Assembly (NCBI GenBank): GCA_037968535.1
Contig: JBBKVT010000348.1
Location: forward strand, 1 to 27,217
From: JAHEAO01 sp037968535
GTDB lineage: Bacteria > Pseudomonadota > Alphaproteobacteria > Rhodobacterales > Rhodobacteraceae
Direction: 5' to 3'
Length of the DNA: 27,217 bases
The notes below the pieces were generated by a model. It had not been told where the DNA came from. It searched no databases and saw only the letters and a list, made by a program, of their open reading frames with translations. Of the stretch, positions 15,414 through 23,916 are shown in pieces. Numbering within the stretch: position 1 is the stretch's first letter; each line of letters begins with the position of its first letter. The translations under genes were made by a program, and so were the position numbers.

Positions 15414-18296
15414 CTATTTCAACGCCATGTCGAACAGTCGCGCCACATGTATCGGCGTCCGGTCGGTGGTGTCGCTGATCTGGTGGCGACAAGATGTACC
15501 GTCGGCAACAATTATCGTGTCCCGATCTGAATTTCGTACCGTTGGCAGCAGATCCAGCTCGGCCATTTTCAGAGATGTCTCATAGGTCTCGACACCATAG
15601 CCGAACGCGCCCGCCATCCCACAGCAACTTGATTCGATCTTTTCGACGACCGTGTCCGGCAGCAATGCCAGCGCCCGCTCGATTCCCGGCATGACGCCCA
15701 TTGCCTTCTGGTGGCAATGGCCGTGAAACAGCACCTTTGGTGCCGGGGATTTCAGGTGCAGTCGAAATGCGTCGTTGTCCGCCTGATCGGCTATGAATTC
15801 TTCCAACATTACGGCGTGCCGCGCGATCAGCGCAGTGTCAGCCCCAGGCAACAGCGCCGGAATCTCGTCGCGCAGCGTCAACAGGCAACTCGGCTCTAGC
15901 CCGATGATTGGTATTCCCTGTTCCACGTAAGGTTTCAAGGCGTCGACCAGTCGGCGCGCTTCGGCCTTGGCTTCGTCGACCAGTCCCACCGACAGAAACG
16001 TGCGGCCGCAACACAACGGTCGCCCGTTGCCGGTTGCCTTGACGATGTCCAGCGACACACCTGCCGCCTGCAAGACGCGGATCGCCGCCCGCAAGTTCTC
16101 GGGCTCGAAATAGCGGTTGAAACTGTCCGCAAACAGAACCGCCCGCGGCGTCTTGATTGCGGCAAGTTCGGTGTCCCGAAAGGGTCGCGCGCTCCATTTC
16201 GGCAGGGTGCGCCGGGCTGTGAAACCCGTCACCTTTTCGGACAGCCACGCCAGACCGGGAAGCCGGTCTCGCAGGTTCATCAGGAACGAAACCTTCGAGG
16301 TCCAGACGGCATAGCGCGGCAGATACCCAACCAGCCTGTCATGAAGGCTGACACCGTGCGCCGCAGCGCGGGCGGCCAGAACCTCGATCTTCATGCGCGC
16401 CATGTCGACACCGGTCGGGCATTCGTGTTTGCACCCCTTGCACGAGACGCAAAGCTTCATGGTTTCCGCCATCTCGTCCGACGCAAACGCACCCGGCCCA
16501 AGCTGGCCGGAAATCGCAAGGCGAAGCGTATTGGCGCGGCCACGGGTCAGGTCCCGTTCCTTGCGCGTCACCCGGAACGACGGACACATAACACCGCCCT
16601 TCAATTTGCGGCAGGCACCGTTGTTGTTGCACATCTCGACTGCGCCCTGAAACCCGCCAGCCTGCCCCGGCCATGCGGACCAATCCAGCCGCATTTCCAT
16701 TGCGGGCACGCTGTAACCTGGGCCATAGCGGAACAGGCTTCGGTCATCCATTTTCGGCGTGTCGGTGATCTTGCCGGGATTGAACAGGCCCTGCGGATCT
16801 AACCGTTTCTTCACCTCGGAGAATGTGGCGACCATCTGCGGACCGAACATCTTTTCGTGGAATTCCGAGCGCACGATGCCGTCGCCATGCTCGCCCGAGT
16901 GCGACCCCTTGTAGCGCGCAACAAGGTCAAAGGTTTCCTCGGCGATCGCGCGCATGGTGCGCACGTCCTTGTCCAGCTTCAGGTTCAGCACGGGCCGCAC
17001 GTGCAGACAACCGACAGAGGCGTGGGCGTACCACGTGCCTTTGGTGCCGTGCCGTTCGAATATTTCAGTCAGCCCTGCAGTGTATTCGGCCAGATCGGGA
17101 AGTTCGACGGCGCAGTCTTCGACGAAAGACACGGGTTTGCCGTCTGCCTTCATCGACATCATGATGTTCAACCCGGATTTGCGCAGTTCGGCGATCTGGT
17201 TTTGCAAACCCGGGTCGGTGACAGACGTCACGCCGCCCCAGTTGCGACCGGTGCCGGACCACGAAAAGCCCAGATCACCCATCATTTCATCCAGTTGCCG
17301 AAGCTTGGCCGTGCCGTTCTCGGCAAACTCGACCAGCAAAAGCGCCTCTGGCGTACCGGTGACAAAATTCTCGATGGTCTTGCGGAACAGGGGGATGTCG
17401 CGGGCCAGGGCGATCATCGTTGCATCGACCAGTTCGACGCCTTGCGGATTTAGCGTCACCAGATGCTGTGCGGCATCCATCGCCTGATAGAAAGCCGGAA
17501 AATGGCAGACGCCCATCACCTTGTCCGTGGTCAACGGTGAAAGCTTCAATTCGATGGCGGTGGTATAGGCCAGCGTACCTTCGGAACCCACCAACAAGTG
17601 CGCAAGGTTTTGCGGCTTTGCACCCGGCACCAGCGCGTCGATGTTGTAGCCGCCGACCCGGCGCATCACGTTGGGAAAGCGTTTGGCAATCTCGGCTTCT
17701 TCGCGCTTTCCAAGCGCCAACAGGTCGCGGGCCAATGCCGCGTAGCCCGGGGTTTGTTCGGTTTGGCCGGTGCCGAAATGGTGCTTGCTGCCATTGGCCA
17801 AGATCGCATCAATCGACACCACGTTGTCGCGCATCATGCCATAACGGATGGACTTTCCGCCGCACGAGTTGTTGCCGACCATGCCGCCAATTGTGGCGCG
17901 GGACGCAGTGGAAACATCGACGGGAAACCAAAGCCTGTGCGGCTTCAGTTTACGGTTCAACTCGTCCAGCACGAGGCCGGGCCGCACGCCACAGCGCCGG
18001 TTCTCGACGTCCAATTCCAGGATGTCATTGAAATATTGTGTGTTATCCAGAACCAGCGCGCGATTGACCGTCTGTCCGCATTGCGAGGTCCCTGCCCCGC
18101 GCGGCAGAATTGGAATGCTTTCTTCGCGGGCAACATCTATCGCCGCGCTGATGTCGGCCTCGGATTTCGGGCAAAGCACTCCCAAGGGCATCATCTGATA
18201 AAAAGACGCATCCGTCGCGTAACGGCCACGGGAGAACATATCGAAATGCAGATCGCCCTGAACGCGCGAGGACAGGCGTTGCGCGATGTCAGACAC
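15414..18296 (-). CDS. FAD-binding and Fe-S 2-hydroxyacid dehydrogenase (YdiJ / D-2-hydroxyglutarate dehydrogenase-like fusion)
   Basis: This 960-residue protein fuses a GlcD-type FAD-linked oxidase with a GlpC/GlcF-type iron-sulfur module. The FAD domain has PRGAGTSQCGQ (65-75), NNSCGGKSIRYG (142-153) and the C-terminal GSHSGEHGDGIVRSE near 464-478. Fe-S cysteines follow: CNNNGACRK...CPSF (C556, C562, C571) and CVSCKGCKHECP (616-627). Then come two CCG-type domains with LCCGRT (761-766), EPSC (801-804), HGHCHQK (858-864) and SSCCGMAG (889-896). Such enzymes oxidise D-2-hydroxy acids (D-lactate, D-2-hydroxyglutarate and similar) and pass electrons to the quinone pool or another carrier at the inner face of the membrane. 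It starts with GTG after GGGAGG, and is divergent from an aminotransferase that could use its 2-oxo product. The exact substrate is unknown. Confidence 0.9.
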   Translation of the reverse strand: MSDIAQRLSSRVQGDLHFDMFSRGRYATDASFYQMMPLGVLCPKSEADISAAIDVAREESIPILPRGAGTSQCGQTVNRALVLDNTQYFNDILELDVENRRCGVRPGLVLDELNRKLKPHRLWFPVDVSTASRATIGGMVGNNSCGGKSIRYGMMRDNVVSIDAILANGSKHHFGTGQTEQTPGYAALARDLLALGKREEAEIAKRFPNVMRRVGGYNIDALVPGAKPQNLAHLLVGSEGTLAYTTAIELKLSPLTTDKVMGVCHFPAFYQAMDAAQHLVTLNPQGVELVDATMIALARDIPLFRKTIENFVTGTPEALLLVEFAENGTAKLRQLDEMMGDLGFSWSGTGRNWGGVTSVTDPGLQNQIAELRKSGLNIMMSMKADGKPVSFVEDCAVELPDLAEYTAGLTEIFERHGTKGTWYAHASVGCLHVRPVLNLKLDKDVRTMRAIAEETFDLVARYKGSHSGEHGDGIVRSEFHEKMFGPQMVATFSEVKKRLDPQGLFNPGKITDTPKMDDRSLFRYGPGYSVPAMEMRLDWSAWPGQAGGFQGAVEMCNNNGACRKLKGGVMCPSFRVTRKERDLTRGRANTLRLAISGQLGPGAFASDEMAETMKLCVSCKGCKHECPTGVDMARMKIEVLAARAAAHGVSLHDRLVGYLPRYAVWTSKVSFLMNLRDRLPGLAWLSEKVTGFTARRTLPKWSARPFRDTELAAIKTPRAVLFADSFNRYFEPENLRAAIRVLQAAGVSLDIVKATGNGRPLCCGRTFLSVGLVDEAKAEARRLVDALKPYVEQGIPIIGLEPSCLLTLRDEIPALLPGADTALIARHAVMLEEFIADQADNDAFRLHLKSPAPKVLFHGHCHQKAMGVMPGIERALALLPDTVVEKIESSCCGMAGAFGYGVETYETSLKMAELDLLPTVRNSDRDTIIVADGTSCRHQISDTTDRTPIHVARLFDMALK

Positions 18297-18338
18297 TTTT
18301 CACCGAGCCTCCCGGGGAAAACGAATTACCGATTTCGG

Positions 18339-18367
18339 TTGACTTAATTATGAATTCAAAATGTACT
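18339..18367 (+). promoter_or_regulatory. Candidate promoter of the sgaA-TRAP operon
   Basis: TTGACT (18339-18344) and TGTACT (18362-18367) are separated by 17 bp. The AT-rich spacer contains the palindrome TGAATTCA (18351-18358), a possible operator for regulator 3. The ATG of sgaA is 81 bp downstream. The motif match is moderate. Confidence 0.4.
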
Positions 18368-18447
18368 CAGCACAACTCAAATCGCTTCACGCCGAGTCTG
18401 GCATCAAGCTGACGGCAGTGAATTTGAGAAAAACAAAAGGTATCCAC

Positions 18448-19635
18448 ATGCGGCGCGCCGGACGTCATTTTCTGCAGATTCCGGGCCCCAGCGCCGTTCC
18501 CGACAGAGTCCTGCGGGCGATTTCCGCGCAGACGATCGACCACCGTGGCCCGGACTTTGCCAAGGTCGGGCTACGTGCTTTGGAAGGTCTAAAGACCATA
18601 TTCAAGACCAACGAGCCGGTCGTGATCTATCCGTCATCGGGCACCGGTGGCTGGGAGGCCGCTTTGGTCAACACCTTGTCGCCCGGCGATCGGGTTTTGA
18701 TGTTCGAAACCGGCCATTTCGCCACGCTTTGGAAGAAGATCGCGGAAAAGCTGAAGCTGAAGGCTGAATTCATCGAAGGCGACTGGCGCGGCGGTGCCGA
18801 CCCCGACCAGATCGAGGCGTATCTGGCCGACGACAAGGCGCACGCAATCAAGGCTGTCTGTGTCGTGCACAACGAAACCTCGACCGGATCGGTGTCGCCC
18901 ATCGCGGCGATTCGCAAGGCCATCGACAACGCGGGTCACCCGGCGCTTTACATGGTCGACACGATCTCCGGCCTCGCCTCTCTGGATTACCGCCATGATG
19001 AATGGGGGGCCGATGTCACGGTGTCGGGCTCGCAAAAGGGGTTAATGCTGCCGCCCGGACTATCCTTCAACGCGTTCAGCCAAAAGGCGCAAGCTGCAAA
19101 TAAGACGGCGACGCTGCAGCGGTCGTACTGGGATTGGGCCGATATGCTTGGGCCTAACAAGACTGGATATTTCCCCTACACGCCCAGCACCAACCTGCTG
19201 TATGGTCTGAACGAAGCCATCGACATGCTGCACGAGGAAGGGCTGGACAATGTCTTTGCGCGTCATGCGCGCCATGGCAAGGCTGCACGCGCGGCTGTGC
19301 GGGCCTGGGGGCTGGAGGTACTTTGCGCCAAGCAGGGTCAGGAAAGCGGCGTGTTGACAGCGGTTCTGGTCCCGGACGGTCACAGCGCCGACGCGTTCCG
19401 CGCAACGACATTGGCGCATTTTGACATATCTTTGGGCAATGGCTTGTCCAAGGTGGCTGACAAGGTGTTCCGCATCGGTCACCTTGGCGACTTCAACGAC
19501 CTTATGCTGGTGGCAACGCTGGCTGGGGTGGAAATGGGCCTGAAAAAGGCCAGCATTCCCCACAACGCTGGGGGCGTAGGGGCTGCGATGGCGGTGCTTG
19601 ATGAAGCTCCGGCACCCGGAATCGCGGCGGAATGA
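18448..19635 (+). CDS. sgaA: Serine--glyoxylate aminotransferase-family class V aminotransferase
   Basis: This is a PLP enzyme of about 395 residues with the roseobacter/methylotroph SgaA opening RAGRHFLQIPGPSAVPDRVL (3-22). SSGTGGWEAAL (63-73) and HNETSTG (141-147) bind the cofactor, the PLP Asp is D171 in MVDTISG, and the Schiff-base Lys is K197 in SGSQKGLMLPPG. The ATG at 18448 has AAGG 7 nt upstream; an upstream in-frame ATG at 18361 overlaps the probable promoter and extends past the family N-terminus. It is first in the operon with dctPQM, ech2 and glcG. The enzyme class moves amino groups between serine or alanine and glyoxylate or hydroxypyruvate. Beside a hydroxyacid dehydrogenase it may aminate the 2-oxo product or supply an acceptor. 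A second SGAT gene elsewhere in the genome would point to a specialised role here. Confidence 0.88.
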   Translation: MRRAGRHFLQIPGPSAVPDRVLRAISAQTIDHRGPDFAKVGLRALEGLKTIFKTNEPVVIYPSSGTGGWEAALVNTLSPGDRVLMFETGHFATLWKKIAEKLKLKAEFIEGDWRGGADPDQIEAYLADDKAHAIKAVCVVHNETSTGSVSPIAAIRKAIDNAGHPALYMVDTISGLASLDYRHDEWGADVTVSGSQKGLMLPPGLSFNAFSQKAQAANKTATLQRSYWDWADMLGPNKTGYFPYTPSTNLLYGLNEAIDMLHEEGLDNVFARHARHGKAARAAVRAWGLEVLCAKQGQESGVLTAVLVPDGHSADAFRATTLAHFDISLGNGLSKVADKVFRIGHLGDFNDLMLVATLAGVEMGLKKASIPHNAGGVGAAMAVLDEAPAPGIAAE

Positions 19636-19672
19636 ACCTGAAAGACCGGAAATTCAACGGGAGGAAAAATCC

Positions 19673-20653
19673 ATGAAGATCATGGCGAAACTACTGGCAG
19701 CTACGACTGCAATCGGATTGGCCAGCGGCGCTTTGGCCGCGGACTTCACGCTCAAATTCGGCCACGTCGGCAACCCCGGCTCGCTGTTTGAATCGACAGT
19801 GAACAATTTCGCGGAATGCGCGAATTCTTCCATGGACGGCAAGGTCGAGGTGCAGACCTTCGGCTCGTCGCAGCTTGGCAACGACAAAGAGCTTCTGCAG
19901 AAGCTGAAGCTGGGTCAGGTCGACTTTTCGCTTCCGTCCTCGATCATGTCCTCGGTCGATGACAAGTTCGGCATCTTCGAGATGCCCTACATCATCCGCG
20001 ACCGTGACCACATGCGCCGTGTTCAGGACGCGATGATGGACACGTTCCAGACCGCAGCCGAAGACAACGGCTATCATATCCTCGGTCTGGCCGAGAACGG
20101 ATTCCGCCACATCACGAACAACACCCGTCCGATCACCGTCCCCGCCGATTTGAAGGGTATCAAGCTGCGGACGCCCAATGGGGTGTGGCGTCTAAAGATG
20201 TTCCAGGAATATGGTGCCAACCCGACACCGATGGCGTTCTCGGACGTGTTCACCGCGCTGCAGACCGGTGTGATGGACGGCCAGGAAAACCCCTATGCAC
20301 AGATCGCATCGGCCAAATTCCAGGAAGTGCAGAAATACCTTTCGATCACCGGGCACGTCTATACGCCCGCCTATATCCTGGCGTCGAAGAAAGGTTTCGC
20401 CGAGCTGCCCGAAGATGTGCAGGCCGGTCTGATCGACTGCGCCGGAAAGACCCAGGATTTCACCTACGAAGAGGCCGCAAGGCTGGAGACCGAGCTGCTT
20501 GAAGTGATCAAGGCCGCCGGTGTCGAGGTGAACGATGCCGACAAAGACGCCTTTGTCGCGGCATCGGCACCGATCTACAAAGCCTTTGCCGAAGAGGTCG
20601 AAGGCGGTCAGGAGATGATCGACAGGGTTCTCGGTCTGGCAAACCCAAGCTGA
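19673..20653 (+). CDS. dctP: TRAP transporter substrate-binding protein (DctP family)
   Basis: This is a periplasmic binding protein of about 326 residues with a Sec signal (MKIMAK, hydrophobic residues 7-22, cleavage after ALA). The DctP pattern is present: KLGQVDFSL near 79-87, the carboxylate-clamping Arg in IKLRTPNG (R166), then PMAFSDVFTALQTGVMDGQE (186-205), the family signature. GGGAGGAAAAATCC precedes the ATG at 19673. It delivers an organic acid to the DctQM membrane complex in a sodium-driven system. It directly follows sgaA and is followed by a stem-loop before dctQ. The conserved Arg predicts a carboxylate ligand; the exact ligand is unknown. Confidence 0.93.
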   Translation: MKIMAKLLAATTAIGLASGALAADFTLKFGHVGNPGSLFESTVNNFAECANSSMDGKVEVQTFGSSQLGNDKELLQKLKLGQVDFSLPSSIMSSVDDKFGIFEMPYIIRDRDHMRRVQDAMMDTFQTAAEDNGYHILGLAENGFRHITNNTRPITVPADLKGIKLRTPNGVWRLKMFQEYGANPTPMAFSDVFTALQTGVMDGQENPYAQIASAKFQEVQKYLSITGHVYTPAYILASKKGFAELPEDVQAGLIDCAGKTQDFTYEEAARLETELLEVIKAAGVEVNDADKDAFVAASAPIYKAFAEEVEGGQEMIDRVLGLANPS

Positions 20654-20662
20654 ACGTGCGTC

Positions 20663-20686
20663 GGGCGGCCGGGTTTCCTGCCGCCC
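20663..20686 (+). promoter_or_regulatory. Intercistronic stem-loop between dctP and dctQ
   Basis: GGGCGGC (20663-20669) pairs with GCCGCCC (20680-20686) across a 10-nt loop, 10 bp after the dctP stop. No T-run follows. It is probably an mRNA-stabilising or attenuating structure that favours binding-protein expression over the permeases, as in the TTT operon at 11926-11958. Confidence 0.55.
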
Positions 20687-20775
20687 ACAATCACGGATTT
20701 CCCACCAACCACCGTGGTCGCTGACTGCGGCCACTGCATGCCAATCCGCTTCATCCCCCAAAGAACAGGCCCGCA

Positions 20776-21342
20776 ATGGAGCAGTTCCTTTCCTCCTCCC
20801 TGCCGCGTGTCGTCGCGGTTTTAAGCACGCTTCTGGAATGGATCACGATATTCCTGATGGTGCTTTTGACCTGTGTCGTGACAGTAGCGGTTCTGGCGCG
20901 CCTGTCCGGGCAAAGCTTTTCATGGTATGATGAGGTGGCCGCGATCATGTTGGCCTGGATCACCTATTATGGATCGGCTCTGGCGGCGTTGCACCGACGC
21001 CATATCGGGTTCGACACGGTGCTTCTGAAGCTTCCCATTAAGTTCCGCATGGTGGCGCTTCTGGTTGGAGAGGCCATCGTTCTGCTGTTTTTCCTTCTCA
21101 TGGCGCGCGCCGGGTTTCAGGTTCTCGAAGTGCTTGAGGGCGACAATCTGATCTCGCTTACCTGGGTGCCCGTTCAGTTCACCCAATCCGTAATCCCCAT
21201 CGGCGCACTTCTTTTCATGCTGTGCCAGATCCTCAGCTTGCCGAACTACTGGAAGTTTACGGCCGCAGGCATCTCGCTTGAACATGCCGAGATCGAGGAA
21301 GAAGTCGAAACCGAGCTGCAAAAGAACAAGGATCGCGTCTGA
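20776..21342 (+). CDS. dctQ: TRAP transporter small permease subunit (DctQ family)
   Basis: This membrane protein of 188 residues has four hydrophobic helices (about 17-40, 51-70, 91-112 and 133-155). The DctQ landmark WYDEVAAIMLAWITYYGSAL with HRRHIGFD follows the first helix. A charged C-terminal tail (EIEEEVETELQKNKDRV) lies in the cytoplasm. It bridges DctM in the TRAP membrane complex. Its TGA overlaps the dctM ATG by one base (TGATG), giving coupled translation and equal subunit amounts. Confidence 0.92.
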   Translation: MEQFLSSSLPRVVAVLSTLLEWITIFLMVLLTCVVTVAVLARLSGQSFSWYDEVAAIMLAWITYYGSALAALHRRHIGFDTVLLKLPIKFRMVALLVGEAIVLLFFLLMARAGFQVLEVLEGDNLISLTWVPVQFTQSVIPIGALLFMLCQILSLPNYWKFTAAGISLEHAEIEEEVETELQKNKDRV

Positions 21343-22622
21343 TGCTGATGGCCGCAATCTTTGTCGCTTTGGTGCTTATGATCTGCATCAACGTGCCGAT
21401 TGCCGTTGCGCTCGCAATGTGCGGGGTCATCGGCCTTTTGATGACCGAGGGTGCCGACAGTCTGGTGACCATCGCGCTGGACATGTACGACGGATCGACC
21501 AAGTTTTCACTGATCGCGATCCCTATGTTCGTGCTGGCAGGCGCGATCATGAACGCGGGCGGGATCACCGACCGACTGATCAACTTCGTGTCCAGCCTGA
21601 TCGGGTTTGTCCGCGGCGGGCTGGCGATGGTGAACATCGGCGTGTCCCTGTTCTTCGCGGAAATTTCCGGCTCGGCGGTGGCGGATGTCGCGGCGATGGG
21701 TTCGATCCTGATCCCGCAGATGAAAAAGCGCGGCTACTCTAAGGAATTCTCGGCGGCGGTCACATCCTCGTCGGCGTCGCTGGCGATCATCATCCCGCCG
21801 TCGATTCCGATGATCCTGTATGCGGCCTCGGCCAATACCTCGGTAGAACAGCTTTTCGTCGCCGGGGTCGTGCCCGGCCTCATCGGTGCGGCCGGATTGA
21901 TGACCGTCGCCTATTTCTTCGCCAAACGGTATAATTTTCCGACCGAGGACGCCTTTAACATTGCGCGGGTGCGCGAAACATTCATGGACGCCCTGCCCGC
22001 CTTTACCCTGCCCGCGATCATTCTCGGCGGCATCTTCGGCGGGTTCGTCACGGCGACCGAAGCTGCGGGTCTGGCGGTGTTGGCGGCACTTGTCGTATCG
22101 GCCTGGTATCGCAACCTCGACGTAAAACACCTGCGGCGCGCGATGCTGGATGGCGGCATGCAGACGGCGGTCGTGATGCTGCTGGTCGCGGCATCGGTTC
22201 TGATGGGCGGCTTTCTGACGCGCGCCCAAATCCCGCAGCAACTGGCGCAAAGCATCCTGTCCGTCACCACCGAGCAATGGGCGATCTTGTTGATCCTGAA
22301 CTTCTTTTTCCTGATCATCGGGTTCTTCCTGCATTCGGCAGCGGCGATTATCCTGGTGATCCCGATCGTGATTCCGCTGATCACAGCGGCGGGAATCGAC
22401 CCGGTGCATTTTGGACTGGTCGTGACGCTGAACCTCGCCATCGGCCAGCAGACGCCGCCTGTCGCTTCGGTGCTGATCACCGCGTGTTCGGTCGCGCGGG
22501 CAAACATCTGGGAGGTCTCGAAGGTCAACGTCTGGTTCGTTGCTGTCCTGCTCGCGGTGCTGATGCTTTGCACTTACGTGCCAAGCGTTCCGATGTTCCT
22601 GGTGGAGTATTTCTACAGATGA
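21342..22622 (+). CDS. dctM: TRAP transporter large permease subunit (DctM family)
   Basis: This polytopic membrane protein of 426 residues, the standard DctM length, has about 11-12 hydrophobic segments. The family stretches are SLIAIPMFVLAGAIMNAGGI, SGSAVADVAAMGSILIP, SASLAIIIPPSIPMILYA and, in the second half, NLAIGQQTPPVASVL. It is the ion-coupled translocator of the TRAP system. Its start overlaps the dctQ stop by one base, and its TGA overlaps the ATG of the next gene by four bases (ATGA). The downstream hydratase-family gene is therefore co-translated and functionally tied to what this transporter imports. Confidence 0.94.
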   Translation: MLMAAIFVALVLMICINVPIAVALAMCGVIGLLMTEGADSLVTIALDMYDGSTKFSLIAIPMFVLAGAIMNAGGITDRLINFVSSLIGFVRGGLAMVNIGVSLFFAEISGSAVADVAAMGSILIPQMKKRGYSKEFSAAVTSSSASLAIIIPPSIPMILYAASANTSVEQLFVAGVVPGLIGAAGLMTVAYFFAKRYNFPTEDAFNIARVRETFMDALPAFTLPAIILGGIFGGFVTATEAAGLAVLAALVVSAWYRNLDVKHLRRAMLDGGMQTAVVMLLVAASVLMGGFLTRAQIPQQLAQSILSVTTEQWAILLILNFFFLIIGFFLHSAAAIILVIPIVIPLITAAGIDPVHFGLVVTLNLAIGQQTPPVASVLITACSVARANIWEVSKVNVWFVAVLLAVLMLCTYVPSVPMFLVEYFYR

Positions 22623-23404
22623 CCGACAATCAGCCCGAGTTGACGCAGGACGTGCGCGACGGCGTCCTTTGGCTCACCTTCAATCGCCCCGCGGCCCGCA
22701 ACGCACTGACATTCGGCATGTACTCTGCGCTGGCCGACATCTGTGCCAACGCCCCCACGGATGGATCGATCAAGGCCATCGTCATATCAGGCGCGGGAGG
22801 CAAGGCCTTTGCTGCCGGGACCGACATGACGCAGTTCCGAGCCTTCAACACGGCACAGGACGCACTGGACTATGAGGCCCAGATCGAGGCTGTGCTTGAT
22901 GCGATTGAACGATGCCCGTTGCCGACAATCGCAGCACTCAACGGGGCCTGCACCGGCGGCGGCGCGTCAATCGCGGCCGCGTGCGATCTGCGCATCGCCT
23001 CTGCCAGCCTGAAGTATGGCTTTCCAATCGCGCGCACCCTGGGCAACTGTCTGGCAGCCGGAAATCTGGCGCGTCTGTCGGAACTGATCGGTTCCGGACG
23101 GGTGCGAGAGCTGATCTTTACCGCGAGGCTGATACTGGCTGACGAGGCACAGGCGACAGGGCTGGTCTCTGAAGTCCTGCCCGACGAACCGGCCCTGCTG
23201 GAGCGCGCCCGGGAACTTGCGGCTCTGGTTGGCGGCATGGCCCCGCTGACCCTGCGCGCCACCAAGGAAGCCATGCGCCGTAACCGCGCCGCAGTGCAAG
23301 CCGACGATGCGGACCTGATCGCGATGTGCTACATGAGCGACGACTTCCGCACCGGGATGGAAGCCTTCTTGGGCAAGACCAAGCCCGCATGGTCCGGCAA
23401 GTGA
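22619..23404 (+). CDS. Enoyl-CoA hydratase/isomerase family protein (second copy type)
   Basis: This crotonase-fold protein of 261 residues starts at an ATG overlapping the dctM stop. The oxyanion-hole segments are SGAGGKAFAAGTDMTQF (57-73) and LNGACTGGGASIAAACDLRI (108-127). The position of hydratase Glu144 is Ile137 in KYGFPIARTLGN; the second acid corresponds to E164 in VRELIFTAR. Like the first copy (6309-7094) it therefore lacks one of the two canonical hydratase acids. It is only distantly similar to that copy, so they are not a recent duplication. Its position inside a TRAP operon suggests it acts on the CoA ester of the imported acid, though no CoA ligase is in this operon; MatB or the CoA-transferase in module A could supply it. 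Confidence 0.85.
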   Translation: MTDNQPELTQDVRDGVLWLTFNRPAARNALTFGMYSALADICANAPTDGSIKAIVISGAGGKAFAAGTDMTQFRAFNTAQDALDYEAQIEAVLDAIERCPLPTIAALNGACTGGGASIAAACDLRIASASLKYGFPIARTLGNCLAAGNLARLSELIGSGRVRELIFTARLILADEAQATGLVSEVLPDEPALLERARELAALVGGMAPLTLRATKEAMRRNRAAVQADDADLIAMCYMSDDFRTGMEAFLGKTKPAWSGK

Positions 23405-23427
23405 CAGCGGGCTCAAAGGAGGATCAC

Positions 23428-23856
23428 ATGCCACAACTCGATCTGCAGACCGCCCAGAACATCGTGTCGGATGCATTGGAATGGCGCAGAGAACACGGGC
23501 TGAAGCCGCTGACCGTGGCCGTTCTCGACAGCGGCGGCTATCTGATTGTCCTCGCGCGCGAGGACGAGACGAGCAATCTGCGGCCCGATATCGCGCAAGG
23601 AAAGGCACGGGGTGCGATCGGGATGGGGCTGGGTTCGCGCGCACTTTTCGAGCGTGCTCAGCAACAACCCTTTTTCATCCAGGCGATGAACAGCATCGCA
23701 TCCGGGTCGCTTGTGCCGGTTCCGGGCGGCGTGCTGATCAAACACCAAGGCACGCTGCTTGGCGCGGTCGGCATTACCGGAGACAGTTCCGACAACGACG
23801 AAGCCTGTGCCATCGCTGCGATCGAGGCGGCGGGTTTCGAAGCCGACGGTGGGTGA
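23428..23856 (+). CDS. GlcG/HbpS-family protein
   Basis: This 142-residue protein is of the GlcG/HbpS (DUF336-type heme-degrading) family. The N-terminal helix QTAQNIVSDALEWRREHG, the core VAVLDSGGYLIVLAREDE (28-45) and the conserved PVPGGVLIKHQG near 93-104 are visible. AAAGGAGG lies 5 nt before the ATG. Members often sit beside glycolate-oxidase or propanediol/hydroxyacid genes with unclear biochemical roles; some bind heme or cobalamin. Here it closes the sgaA-TRAP operon and fits the hydroxyacid theme of the divergent dehydrogenase. The role in this pathway is unknown. Confidence 0.85.
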   Translation: MPQLDLQTAQNIVSDALEWRREHGLKPLTVAVLDSGGYLIVLAREDETSNLRPDIAQGKARGAIGMGLGSRALFERAQQQPFFIQAMNSIASGSLVPVPGGVLIKHQGTLLGAVGITGDSSDNDEACAIAAIEAAGFEADGG

Positions 23857-23916
23857 CGCGCGAACCAAGTGACTGCGTCAGGCCTCTGTGTCGTCGGCGT
23901 AAGCTTTATTCACAAG

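Noticed and set aside
21507..22409. 300-codon minus-strand frame opposite dctM.
   Set aside because: It is extremely His/Arg/Asp/Gln-rich, the expected antisense shadow of a GC-rich membrane-protein gene; dctM has clear family motifs and coupled starts.
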